From Bigelowiella natans CCMP2755 (Eukaryota; Cercozoa; Chlorarachniophyceae), in contig ADNK01001791.1 of NCBI GenBank assembly GCA_000320545.1, positions 1-64,000 of the forward strand: a stretch of DNA of 64,000 bases, read 5' to 3'. The notes below the pieces were generated by a model that saw only the letters and a list, made by a program, of their open reading frames with translations, did not search any database and was not told where the DNA came from. Position 1 is the first letter of the stretch. The number at the start of each line of letters is the position of its first letter. Shown piece by piece: positions 1 to 12,113 of the stretch. A program made the position numbers and the translations under genes.

Positions 1-89
1 GGTTGGGCATCATCGATTGCGTCCTGCAATAGACGTCTTGCAAATTTCACTTGTGTCATCTGTTTCTTTCTCCTTCAATCTTGCTTGAG

Positions 90-134
<45 letters not shown>

Positions 135-183
135 ATATATGCGTAGAATTGCGATTGTATATGTATATTTAACTGAACGATTG

Positions 184-226
<43 letters not shown>

Positions 227-400
227 CCTATTTCGCATAGAATAAGGATAGAGAGCCGCCCACGTCAGGTATCATGTCTACATTCGCATCAATCTCCCCC
301 TTTGCTCTCTCTCTCTATTTCCTGTAAAGCAATCTGTGTCACCATCGCACAAAGATAACACAAGTTATACGTTATATTCTCCCCCCCCCCCCCCCCCAAG
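1..400. other. Non-coding / intron-like left edge
   Basis: The block holds a (TA)n array at about 92-131, a (CT)n array at about 189-221 and a run of 17 C at 381-397 directly before the first readable kinesin exon. An upstream kinesin exon should lie here or left of the window, because the P-loop and switch I of the motor are not visible. I could not assign one with confidence. Confidence 0.5.
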
Positions 401-1111
401 CTGGAGAAAAACGGCACGCGAAAAGTTCGCTGCTCGCTTCTGAGCCTCATAGATCTCGCTGGGTTGGATGATGATGATAATGATGATAATGATGATGATG
501 ATGATGAAGAACAAGAAAAAGATGATGCGATTGAATGCTTGTGTTGCGTGTACAGCTAGCCTTTGCTCTGCTGTACCTTTCCCCCTTCCTCTCTCCGCCC
601 ACGGACAGTTGTGGTGTGTGAGTACGTTTGTGTGTGTGTGTTTGTTTTTGTGTTTGTGCGTCTGTGCGCGCGAATGTGTGTATGTTTGCGATATTTCCTC
701 TAAATCCCTCCTCTTTGCGTGTTCACCCCCCCTCCCCCTCCCCCTCCCCCTCCCTCCTCCTCCTCCTCCTCCTCCTCTTCCTCTTACTACGCAAAGGTCG
801 GAGTGTATATCGCAGCTCCCAAACGGTGTCAAGAGCCTGGAAAGGGAACTTAAGCATATAAATCGGAGCCTCCTCGGCCTGAGCAGGGTGCATGCTACTA
901 CAAGTTGCTCTGATTGGGGTGATAGATAACTGCGCGGCTCTTTTCTTACTTTCCGTAATACGCGTAAAAAAGGTCATCATGAGCTTGTCCCGTGGGAAGA
1001 CGGAGCACGTGCCGTATCGAGACTCCAAGATTACAAGAATCCTGCGCCCTGCTCTTGGAGGGTCGTTATGCGTATATAATTTATACAAAAATATACAGTG
1101 TGCTTGTCTTA

Positions 1112-1150
<39 letters not shown>

Positions 1151-2660
1151 ATCCCCGTCAAAATTTGAAGAAGATTTGCTATTTTACCACCTTGCCCGTG
1201 CCACTACTTATCTTGTTCATACGCCGCCGTGACGTGCGTGCGCGCGTGTTCTTTCCTCTGCGGCATCAGAAACTCGAAGACACTATTCGTATGCACTTTG
1301 TCGCCAACCGAGACCGATCGAGAGGTTCAGCTCCACAACTTCACTATTTTCGGCTATTTATTTTTGCTTTCCTGCGACCAACGAAACGACGCAATTTCAG
1401 GGTACAAAACCTTGAAAATCCGAGCGAGAAACAGCGATGTTTCTTGTCCTGCGATTGGTCCGGCCATGTGCCGTGCAGTATGTGGCAAGAGCCATCATTG
1501 CGTTCAGTAGAATCAGAGTTTCTTGAAGAATAGCAAACCGTTGGTAGACACGCACTGTGGCGCCGCTCTGAACGCTTTTCTTATCCTTCCAATCACGCCA
1601 TTCCCGTGGGACCAACAGGTGTCGAGAAACTCTCTGAGGTTTGGGTCTTTTGCGCAACGAGTCACAAATCGCATCAGCATGAACGAGCGATTGGATGAGA
1701 AGGTGGGACTTTTGGGGAGGAAGGGCGGTGTGTGTGGGGGGGGCGGCGGGGGGGGGGGACTGCCATGAGCCCAACGGGATCCATATAAAAGGAAACTTGT
1801 TGTTTTGCGTCTTCTATGCACTATCAAACCGGGTCGTCTGGGGAACGCCTAACACCTGTTTCACGTATGCACGAGAGAAACCAAGAAAAGGGATTTGAAG
1901 TTTCCAAAAGCCCCGTTTCGATATGATTTCGATTCCAACTCAAATCGCGTATTCGCCATCTGCTCAGGACCTGATTAGAAAGTACAAGGGGCTCATTGTT
2001 AACATGAAGAGGAAAATCCAGAAGTTTGCGACCTCGTAAGGCCGATTTGAGAGGATTACCGTGAGCACGCGCGCACTGTGCCGCATCTTTTACGCTTTAG
2101 TGGGAAAGCAGTGTGCGGTGATACATATACAGCCCCCAATGATAGGAGCTGGTTCTTTCTTCGTCCATAGTTGTTTCGAGCATTACACAACATATGTATT
2201 AGTAACGTACTGCTGTCGCAGGATAAAGGTCAGTAAGAAAACCGAGGCGGAGAACTCGCAGCTAAGGCGGCGGAACAAGGTAGAGCCTCTTGCTGACCCC
2301 GAATGCAAATGATTGTTTGGGACTTCGCTTTCATCCCCCCCCCCTCCCCCCCCTCCTCTCTCTCTAACTCTCTTTCTCTCCATGCGAGACGCAATCGTGG
2401 GCACTCATTGTGTTCGTTCACGATTCTCATTTCTTACGAATTCCTCCTTGTACTTCGCAAAGGACATGCTCGAGAAGCTGGAGGTGCATAAGAAGAAGCA
2501 GCAGGAACTAGAGGTCCACGAAACCTATCACGATTGAGACTTTTTCCATTATTAATGGGGGTGATAGTGGGTGCTCCGGCGCTACGATTGATGGCCCCTC
2601 GGATAACACTCGCTCATTCTTGATTTTCTAGGTTTCCTTTGGTGTCGTAACTCTTCTTTA

Positions 2661-2700
<40 letters not shown>

Positions 2701-3086
2701 TACATTACATTAGCGGCGCATCGATTTGCTTCGGAAAATCATCACCCAGGCTCAGATTATGCAGGTATTGCTTGGCTTCTAAGGGGGGAGGGGGGGGAGG
2801 ATGGATTTGGCATGATACGAAAGTAACGATGATGGTCGGCTGTGTATTGCATTATGTACATCGTGCACGCTAGCACGTGTGCCTTCGTGTTAATTTGACG
2901 TGACATTTTCCTATCGTCTGCGACGAAGCTTACACACCACAAATTCCGTCAGGTTGGTGAGGGGGATGACACCTCCTCGCCTGGAACTCCCAAGAGTGAG
3001 GACAGGCGAACACTCAGCTTAAGTCCGCAGAGTACAGTCACATCTCCTAAGAATATATCCGCAGGTTTTTTGTCCCATCACAAGAA

Positions 3087-3117
<31 letters not shown>

Positions 3118-3760
3118 ATAAATATAAAGTGAGCGCGGAGGAGGGGGGGCGGGGGGATTACGTGGGAAGATATGCCATGGCGACTACCTGCTAGCTAGAG
3201 TATCTATGTGGTGGTAGCAGCGGTCATGACTGTTCCTATTTGTAGTAATAATAATAATAGCAATAATAATAAAAATAATAACAATAATAATAAAAATAAT
3301 AACAATAATGATAATCAGGAGCTTTGGGGATGGATGAAGAGGATATTCAGGTAGTAGTTATTGTCCACATTGCATCATCATGGTCGCTGCCACCCTCACA
3401 CAACGCATTAACAGCTGAAGGAAGAAGCCGCACTTTCTTCCCGACTTACATTAACTCTATTCATAATCTGTATATATCACATTTACAATGATCACACATA
3501 GGTTGTGCGGATGGACCTTCGTACGATGCAATCGCCAGAGTAAGACTTCAACAGCACGTGCTAAGACGGATGATGATAGGATAATGTCTTACCTCCCCCT
3601 TCCCCCCCCCCTCCTATTCTTTACAGACTTGGCACAACAGCGACTACAACCACGTCATCGTCGTCCTCAATAGCCAATGAAGACACGAATTCGGAGCTTA
3701 GCTTTAGCTCTTCAAATTTCACGTATCGAGGTAAGATCGCGTCCTTGTTCAGGCCAATTG

Positions 3761-3804
<44 letters not shown>

Positions 3805-3963
3805 TTCTTATATTTGTATGTATTGCATGCTATGTGGGAGAACACTACCTCCATTCTGACGTGCGTAAGGGAGATGATAACACACACTTTGCGTGATATT
3901 TGATATTTCTCCATTTGGGCAGATGCCGTCGAGATAAAGTCCCCTCCGGTTCTACAAACACAC

Positions 3964-4003
<40 letters not shown>

Positions 4004-4378
4004 ACATACACACACATATACACTGGTTGCCTTGGTGGTCACGAAGTAATAACGGAGTCATACCACCTTATTGAGAGCAGCCTTTTTTTTCTCGAGGATG
4101 TCAAAAACCGCAACGGCTTTTGTGTGATGGAACAACGATCCCTACACGAATTCTTTCTTTATTTCTCTCGCCATATATCTTATCCTGCAGAGAGTTGTGG
4201 TTTATAATGTGGGTACTTGCTGCAACCTCAGAGACGTCCGAGCCCCAGGGCAGCACAGGCTATTTCCTTTGCCTCGCAGCTCGTTGAGCCCCGGAGGGGC
4301 CAAAAGAGCGATGGTAGTAGTAGTAGTAATAGTTATAGTATTAATAGAGAATGATAGAATGGAAAGAAGGAGAGTGTG

Positions 4379-4427
<49 letters not shown>

Positions 4428-4581
4428 GGGGGGCACAATAGAGACACACCAATACTAACAGCTATTACTACTGTTGCTGCTGCTACTGATTCAACAATTA
4501 TTCGCACAACACATTGCAATTAGTACGACAGCTACTACCACTGCTATTTCCTATACACAACCGCACACGTGTGATAAAAAT

Positions 4582-4620
<39 letters not shown>

Positions 4621-4987
4621 TCTCCAATTCAATATCCAGGCGACGTTGTCAGGAGAAGAAGCTCCAAAAGTAGTAGCTTCAGCGCTTTCAAGGGCGTTGT
4701 CCCGTCGCTGCGTATACAAACGGGTGAATCATCTCCCAGAAGCAACCAGGAGGACGATCGAGTGAGCGAGTTGATGAAGGCTCTGAGGGTATGATTTATC
4801 GATCATTTAAAGACGCGTATTGTCTCTGATGCGTCGTACGTGTAGGTACTACGAGAGGAGAATTCCGGACTAAAAACCGTCACAACGGAGGTTGGCCAAC
4901 CCCACATCCCTCCCCCCTTCCTATGAAATTTGGATTGTAGAGAAGCCTTCTGCCCGACTGTGCTTTTTTTAATGCTATAGCTATGGG

Positions 4988-5023
<36 letters not shown>

Positions 5024-6261
5024 GAGTCATTGTTTTTTATATTAAGATTGGAAAGGCCATGGCGCTTCGGGAGGGGGAAAAGGCGGCAGCGGGGGGGGGC
5101 CACAGAGAAAAGGGGGGGGGGGGGGGGGGGGGTGCTTGAGTAGCCGTAGTAGGAAAATCTGAATCGAGGGAAAATATGGAATTATTGTCTGTTTCGTCGG
5201 CCTCACTGTTGATGTCCCGACATTCTACTTCCATTAATACTCTCTCGATGATGATATTGCCATTGCATGTTATCCTCCGCATGTAAAATCCAAAAAAAAA
5301 AAAAGATATCACATTAGTTTGTGCTTCTGGTAGGAAATGAGCGCAGAGAAACGGGTCCAAGCCCAGAGGCTCGTGGCCCTTAGAAACGGCACTCACCTCC
5401 ATATTCAGGCAGCTTCGGCAGCCACCGAGGTCACTGGAAATGGAGGGGGGGGGGCAGATGGGTGGGGGGAGGTGGAGGCTGTTCGAATGTGGCTTGCAGA
5501 TAACAAGATTCAATGGACGGTTACGCGTGCAAGCTCATCGGCAGCAGCTGCGGCTGGAAAGAGTGATCAGAAGGGCGAGGGGATCAATAATGCTGCTTGC
5601 GGCGAGAACAGTAACAGCAACGAAGAGAGCAAACGATTCTGCAAGGTGGTGTCATCTCTGACGATGTGCAAGCTTCGTCTGCTATGCGTGGCATGAACGT
5701 GTCGTTCGTTGGTGTTTTCCCAATCCCAGCCCGAAAACAGAAGGAGCAGAGATTGCCTCCCCGTGTTTTGCAAATGTCGTTATCATCATCAGCAGCAGCA
5801 TTTTCTTCATCGTAACAATCATCCATCACCATCGATACATTGCCATTATGATTCTCTAGTTGTCGGATGTACGGAAGCTTATCATTCCAGGCAAAGACAA
5901 GGAAGGTCTCGTCCCGTAACAAAGATAGCAACATCTATCAATTTTTCGCTGCTTTTCAGCGCTAATGCCATATATACCCTCCCCCTCCCTCCAGATTCTC
6001 ACACAATACAATAAAACCCCACAGGGACGGAAAAAGAGGGAGAAGTAGCGGAGGACGCCCCCAGCCATACGTTCATTTTAGCCACAAAGAACGATCTCAA
6101 GATCAAGGTTAGAGGGTTCAGTCAAAAACAAAAACTACAATAAGAATGATTGTATCGGGCCATTTCCATCTTTCAATCGCCGAAAGCGAGCACCTATGCA
6201 AAATACACATTTTTTACGTCATCGTCGTTGTCGTTGTCGTTGTCGTTGTCTTCATCGCATT

Positions 6262-6298
<37 letters not shown>

Positions 6299-6568
6299 GG
6301 ATGATGAGAGTTTCGTCACTGAGCTTTTCCCCCGTCTCGATTCGTTTTTCGATGCGATTTTTTTTTTAAACTATGTTGCGCCACGGCATGTAGGTGATTG
6401 CTCCTACGTCGGAAATATATCACCTTTGGGTCCTTGGAATCCCCCCCTTACTGACGGTGGAGACTATCAAATCGAAGAACGCAAATGGTGCCAACAGCAG
6501 CAGCCTGGGTTGACCCTAATCCCCCTTTGGTCGAGAAGATCACTGCGGCCTCTGATAGGCCTTCGTAG
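401..6568 (+). CDS. Kinesin-like motor protein, multi-exon, 5' end missing
   Basis: Microtubule motor ATPase of the kinesin superfamily; only the C-terminal half of the motor is in the window. Exon 401-about 540 carries the switch II strand SLIDLAG (Asp at 452-454). Exon about 797-887 carries HINRSLLGLSR, matching the kinesin INxSLxALGxVI helix. Exon 973-1061 carries HVPYRDSKITRILRPALGG, the hallmark L12/alpha5 motif. Exon 1270-1324 carries NSKTLFVCTLSPTETDRE; the split Gly codon between 1061 and 1270 restores GGNSKT in frame. A short exon near 1400 reads KTLKIRARN, matching the end of the motor. Charged coiled-coil-like exons follow near 1910-2036, 2229-2277, 2463-2520 and 2714-2763. Ser-rich exons lie near 2954-3063, 3630-3730 and 4640-4790, and a last exon before about 6568. 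Exon choice in 3600-6568 is uncertain, and that part could belong to a second gene. The motor is odd in having an Asp-rich insertion after DLAG. Confidence 0.75.
1114..1148. repeat. (GT)n microsatellite in kinesin intron
   Basis: Perfect GT array of about 35 nt between the YRDSK exon and the NSKT exon. Confidence 0.95.
3764..4022. repeat. (TA)n and (CA)n arrays in kinesin intron
   Basis: A TA array at about 3766-3800 and an imperfect CA array at about 3956-4022 flank a short possible exon at about 3921-3947. Confidence 0.9.
4382..4620. repeat. (GA)n then (CA)n arrays
   Basis: A perfect GA array lies at about 4382-4422 and a CA array at about 4584-4619, both in presumed intron sequence upstream of the Ser-rich exon near 4640. 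Confidence 0.95.
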
Positions 6569-7239
6569 TTCAACGTTGGAAGCTTACGCTCTATAGAACA
6601 TGTAAGAACACATTGTTCAGCAAAGAAATAAATGTATGGCCACAGGCGTGCCGGCATAGCTCCTTAAGTAAGTTTATTCGCTGTGTCGCATCGACGACCC
6701 AGCGAGGAGAATATTTCAATTTTACATCATCAGCAACTTCAAATGTCAAGTCGCAGCAGCCCCTGCATTAAGAACATCTTGTTACTTTGTAAGTCGTGCA
6801 TGCACGCGACCAACCAACATCTGCGGCTGCATTGCTGCCACGCCTGCGTCGAGCCCACAAACACTGTGATCTAATCTGCTTGTGTGTTAGAAACAGCCTA
6901 ACAACAGCGAAACATCTGGTGGTGCCAGGCTCACACATGTACAGCGATTGATAGCAAGACTACAAGACTACTAGCTCTCATGCACATGAACCAACAACTC
7001 GCTGTGCTGTGTGCATGGAGTCGCGCGCGCTTTGTTGCATCGCACGTGTGCCGCCGTTAACGACATGTATGCACGTAGATGCAAGTAAAATAATTGTCTC
7101 CGCCCCAATACATGTTTTGAACGTACGCGTTGCAATGGGCAACGAGACACACAATGGACTGTGCAATGCAACATGCACTGCATGCACACACGTCCCCCAC
7201 GTCCTCACTGGCACTTTGCCACCCCGATGTCAAACCAAA
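6569..7239. other. Intergenic block without microsatellites
   Basis: No convincing gene. The sequence is rich in TGCA/GCATG words and runs into the retroelement remnant on its right. The open frame from 7009 covers the end of this block but looks protein-like only from about 7240 onward. Confidence 0.5.
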
Positions 7240-8052
7240 GTGCAGTGTGCTAAATCATGGTTACGCACTAATGCATGGATCGACACAGGCAGCGGTCCTC
7301 AAATCCATGAGGGAACAAATGATTGGAGCAGTTGTGGCTTCATCATTGAAAATCGAAAAGTGCCAGATGGCACATCGTGGATTGATGTGTCCACAAATAC
7401 GTGGAACAAAGTGTCCTTGTTTCGTCGGCTCAAATCGATCACTGACGATTTGTTAGATGACGAATTGCCCACCGTTTTGGCGACAACAGAGGCGCTGAAA
7501 AAAGAACTAAAAAAACATCACAAGGTGATGAAATCCTGTGCTTTCAACGAATTCGAAGAGGAATGGTCCAATGATTCATTGCGAGCTGTGCATCTCAAGA
7601 ATCTTGGACACCTTCCGTCATCTTCGATCACCGGCATCAAACTAAAACTTCCAAGTGTTGCTACATCATGGATGCGCGCCATCTGTGGTGTCGGCAATCT
7701 TGGAAAATTCATGTTCTCACGTGGACAATGCACAGAGAAAGATGCCACGTGCGATGCATGTGGCATCCTGAAGGACATGGATCATCTCCTGCAATGTCCA
7801 ACACACAGTCGAGAACAAATCAGATTGCGCAATCAAATGAGCGCGATCATGAATCGCAACGACGACACGAACCGGCTGACAAAGGCTGAAAAGGACTCCA
7901 GAACTGCTGCGCGCAGTGCGCGGCAACATCGGTCGCATGAGGACGCTTTCAAATGCATGAAGCACGTGGTGGCAGAAACCAACAGATGCAACATTGGCGC
8001 TGTAGCCGCTGCATTGCACAGCTACATCAGGATGACCCTTGAAAAAATTTAA
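7240..8052 (+). mobile_element. Non-LTR retroelement remnant: C-terminal reverse-transcriptase zinc-knuckle region
   Basis: An uninterrupted frame (from ATG 7009, stop at 8050-8052) ends in a Cys/His cluster, CDACGILKDMDHLLQCPTH at about 7750-7806. It follows the C-x2-C-x7-H-x4-C pattern of the zinc-binding domain C-terminal to LINE-type reverse transcriptases (zf-RVT). Upstream residues are hydrophilic with Trp-rich segments, but no YxDD polymerase core is present, so this is a 5'-truncated copy. The frame is intact, which suggests recent insertion or selection on the end of the protein. The 3' end of the frame lies inside a tail sequence that recurs elsewhere in the window. A host gene with a stray zinc knuckle is possible but less likely given the repeats. 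Confidence 0.65.
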
Positions 8053-8215
8053 TTCTTCATTACATCCGTCTCATGTGTGCACACATGTGTACATGTGTGC
8101 ATGTACACACACATGTGTATGTCACATTGTAGCGCTGTAGCCGCTGCATTGCACAGCTACATTTAAGGATGACTATTGAGCAAATTTTATTGATTAATTG
8201 CATCCATCTTACACA
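7998..8215 (+). repeat. Duplicated retroelement 3' tail (two tandem copies)
   Basis: Copy 1 (about 7998-8080) and copy 2 (about 8131-8215) share GCTGTAGCCGCTGCATTGCA, then CAGCTACAT, an AGGATGAC box and a T/A-rich end containing ATT(A/G)CATCC. They are separated by about 50 nt of alternating purine-pyrimidine (TGTGCACACATG-like) sequence. Copy 1 contains the last codons of the open frame; copy 2 has a stop at the matching place. The pattern is typical of a retroelement 3' end that was tandemly duplicated or landed twice. Confidence 0.8.
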
Positions 8216-8405
8216 TTTCATACTAATGTGTCTACAATCGTTTGTTTCAGAAACGACTTGCTAACCTTTTCCATGCTCTATCTGAGAATGTAACATACTG
8301 CTACACAGACGCGTTTGCATACACGCATCTAGATATTGTATCACCGCTTATTGTCGTACACGAGCGCTTAGCCGGTCAAGAATCTGTGCAAAACGTAGAC
8401 TTAAT

Positions 8406-9017
8406 TCACACTGGAAAGCCGCTTTTTTCCTTCGAGTCCACCACCTCCTCGCCGCTCTCTTCCTGGATAGCGTATGGATTACCCATTTCCGCGAGCGTAT
8501 TCTCAAGGAAGTCCCTTACGAGATTCGAGCCGGGGTTGAAGGCGTCTCCTTCATCGAATGAGAGATTGCGGTTATCCAGGGCTATTCTCTTCAGAAAGTC
8601 CATAGTGCTTGGCGCACTCGTCCCTTCAAAACGGTGTTTGTTTTGCTGTTTCATGTGCTCTGAATAGGCATCCGCGTCCGATGGAGATTTGAGCAGCTTC
8701 TCCTTGAGGTTCTTGGAGTCTTTGCTGCCAAGCTTCGAGTAAGGAGTTCCGTCTTCTCGCATGCGCAACATCTCTGACTCCTTCCTATTTGACTTCTCAT
8801 CAAGATTTTCTCCTGCTTTTGCCTCGGCCTTGACATTCTTTTTCTTCCTCCTCTTCTTAGGGAAAAGAACAACCATGAGCAGACCAGAAAGGTTGGCGCA
8901 GGGCAGCTCGACACACAGATGCAATACGAATGCCCCGAGCATTGTTCCCCCCAAGGCGAAAATGAATCGAGACGCGTATGCAATGATGCTCCACTCGAGA
9001 GGGGTCACCCTGGTATC

Positions 9018-9093
<76 letters not shown>

Positions 9094-9199
9094 GTGTGTG
9101 TGTATGTGTGTGTGTGTGTGTGTGCATAATACATACTAATACGTTCTACGCGTCTCATTTAAGGAACCTTATCAACAACACAAATCTTGTTTATACTTA

Positions 9200-9240
<41 letters not shown>

Positions 9241-9877
9241 AATATCGCAACCACCTGTTATAGTAGAGAAGCGATAGGACCGTCGGGTGAGCCAGATACA
9301 TCCCAAAGGTCAGCTTGGAGAGGTACCTTGAGATCGGTACAGGAGAACGAGTAGGAGAAGATGCAAATAGCAAAAAATAGAGGATATGAGCAAAGATTCA
9401 AGTTCCAAGAGCGCGACAAGTACCTAAAAGGGAGGATTGAGAGGAAGTCGTTGATCAACCCGCCCTCCCCCTCGAAGCAGAGGAATAGCATCATAGCAAC
9501 ACCAATACTCCACGCAGGCTTGGAGAGCGCAATGTAGGCTGCCTCGTCATCGTTGGACCATTGCTTATCCGTTTGATAAGCGCCATGGCATCCATAGACT
9601 GTACCGAAGAAAATGCCGCAAATGACAAACACGAGACCGGTCACGATCGCTGTCTTGTACTGCTCCGGGATTTTCCATTTATTCCTATTCCAGTCCAAGT
9701 AGAACATCCCGAATATCACCTACATATTTATAGCACGTACAGTCTGTCAGGTCACCCGCTCAAGAAGAGCTCTTAAGCAGCGCTTACGCCTTTAAGAAGA
9801 TAATGGACAAAAGAGCTCTCCTGCCACACCTCTGCGACACACGCGTATCCCCATCCCATCGTGCGCCCACACGTATA

Positions 9878-9941
<64 letters not shown>

Positions 9942-10337
9942 TACAACAACATAAACATCGAACAAAAACACGAAACACCCCACCCCGATGTAGTACGCAG
10001 GACAGCGCGTCCAAGGAGGACCATAGTAATCCGCTTGATAGTCAGAGACGAGGTACGTCTGAAAACGCCATTCATACTTCTTCGCCGCCCACCAGGAATA
10101 GGCAATGCTTGCAACGGAGAGAGCGGCAGGAAGCAAGTAACCGGCGCTCTTTCTCCACAGGTACGCTGCAAGGATGAAAGGCATTGTGTAGAAAAACATC
10201 ATATCATCCGCCAGATACCAAGTGACCCCGTAGCAGCCTCCAACGTCTCTGTTCGTGAATACTGTTTGAATGTAGAGGAGATTGTACCACCAGTTATCGT
10301 GGCAAGCGTCCACCACCTCTTGCATACTGAAGGTACC

Positions 10338-10383
<46 letters not shown>

Positions 10384-12113
10384 AAAGGAGAGATTAGAAA
10401 GAGGAATATGAGGGAGACAAAGCGAGAGAGAGAGCGCGCGAGAGAGGGAGGGGAAGGGGGGGGGGCATGTACATTATCTCTGCATTTATTTCGAGAGGTT
10501 TTCGAAAGTTGCAAAGAAAATCTTATCTCTGGATAATGAAATAGTTAGGGCTTAAAGATCGAGCAAAATCCATATAACAGCATCAGCTGAAGGAGTGTAA
10601 CTTGATGGGTCGGGCGTTATATTTACCTGAAGTCCGTCTTGTGCATAGTCAGCGGGATGAGTTCCACATAGAACCAAACGACAAACATATAGAGCGGCGT
10701 GATACGAAGAAAGCGATGGAGAATGAGGACAGGAGCTTGCTGAATCGTTTTTATCGGCTTCGAGCCTTTGAGCTTTCTTAGCGTGATGTAGGAGGCTAGA
10801 AAGCCGCTCATCATGAAGAAGGAGTCAACTGAGAATTCGGCGGACTGGAACACCTGCCCAGTCCATGTGGACTGTACGGCATCTTTCACGTTGCTCCCCG
10901 GGAACGGAACGAGTTCTCCGAGATCCTGGTAGCCAGGACCCCAGGTATCGATGGTCTGCCCCGGCCCCCAATTTCGGTAAACTGGCCATACGGCCGTGTG
11001 CCCGAGCACCACCCATGCCATGGAGAACGACCGCACGCCGTCCATGGAGTCGGTGTTGAGGCCTGTGCGCAGCTGCAGGAAGCTCTGCAGCGTGCCGATC
11101 ACCGAAAAGGAGAGAATTAACTTCTCCTTCATGGAAGAGTTCCTTACGGCTTTCCTGCCGCTCTCCCCCTCGTCGTTCAGCTCGTCGTAGTCCTTGTCGC
11201 GATAGTTTACATAGTAGTCGTAGCAAGTCCCGAAGATGAGAGCAGCCCCGAGGAGCGAGCAGATCGTGATCATGATAATAGCACCGGTACCGATTTTCTT
11301 CTGCACAAGTCCACATCTCGTCTCAGGAGAGGTTGTGTTCATTGAATGCAAGGCTTCGGGAGGGAGAATGTTGGCGAAGATGTAGGCCTCGAGGAAGCTA
11401 TCAACAGGGGAAGAGGTTGCATAGAATAAAGGCGTCAGTGTTGGAATTTGATGCATGTAAATGCACAAGCGCACCCGTGCAAGGCAATTAAAAAACACTA
11501 TTGAACATGAATTGCATTGCATTACACGTATATATGATCTTTGAACAACATGCAGGCATTATGATGAGCACGGATGGTGTGGAAGTGTTCAGGAGTGTGT
11601 TTCGCATATCCTCTCTGTGAACGGTCTGAATCACCTGTTGAGCTGGTTAACGTCGCTACTTTTGCACGACTGCGGAATGCACCATGCAAAAGGTCCTGCC
11701 GAGATACCACCGAACCCACCACCTGGAAGCTGCGTCTTTGAGATGCAGAATTCGCGGTCAGGATCGTTTCTACATGCTGGGAAGTTGCCGAAGTCTTTCG
11801 AGAACTGACTTTGGAGCCAATCGTGGTCATGGCCGGTTTCAAGAAATTCTGTGATGGCATGAGCGGTAATGGCGTAGCCTCTCACAGCATCTCCAGATGA
11901 GTAACCGGCCTTGAGCCCCTCCAGCGTATCTGCACCGAAAAACTCGCAGTAATCTTGAGCGCAGTTGCTGTTGATCCCGGCGGTAGTCTCAAGGCAGAAT
12001 CCCTCACATGCAACCTGGCTGTAGTTGGAGAGCTGGGCAAGGGACTCAACTTGTGAACACAAAACACCGCAAATGTTGTTCTGCGGAGTTTGGGAGCAAC
12101 TAGTTGCAGACGA
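8406..12113 (-). CDS. NRF-domain / acyltransferase-3 family membrane protein
   Basis: Integral-membrane acyltransferase-3 family protein of the nose-resistant-to-fluoxetine (NRF-6) type; acyl acceptor unknown. Six exons join in phase: 12113-11635, 11397-10627, 10326-9984, 9719-9424, 9326-9255 and 9009-8406 (stop TGA). Exon 1 is Cys-rich and carries the NRF extracellular signature, ending FAWCIPQSCKSSDV. Exon 2 has a membrane segment, then DGVRSFSMAWVVLGHT (the catalytic His region of acyltransferase-3), SFFMMSGFL and HRFLRITPLYM. Exon 3 has CHDNWWYNLLYIQTVF and GVTWYLADDMMFF. Exon 4 has PAWSIGVAMMLFLC. Exon 5 has YLSKLTFGMYLAHPTVLS. Exon 6 closes the last membrane helix with VELPCANLSGLL and adds a Lys-rich, presumably cytosolic tail of about 150 residues. 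The start codon and signal peptide are not located; a candidate short upstream exon near 12220 does not join in phase. Confidence 0.88.
9019..9236. repeat. (CA)n-(TA)n-(TG)n compound array plus (CT)n
   Basis: CA, TA and TG blocks run from about 9019 to 9124, and a CT array sits at about 9202-9236. The CA and TG arms are complementary, so the compound block could fold into a long hairpin. It fills the intron between the last two acyltransferase exons. Confidence 0.95.
9880..9942. repeat. (CT)n-(CA)n array
   Basis: Contiguous CT then CA tracts in the intron between acyltransferase exons 3 and 4. Confidence 0.95.
10340..10380. repeat. (GA)n array
   Basis: Perfect GA array. On the coding (-) strand it is a CT tract just upstream of the 3' splice site at 10327, so it can act as the polypyrimidine tract. 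Confidence 0.95.

Noticed and set aside
365-929. Several overlapping open frames full of Gly, Pro, Met, Ile or Asp runs
   Set aside because: They are translations of C, TCC and GAT repeats. Only the short kinesin segments inside them are supported.
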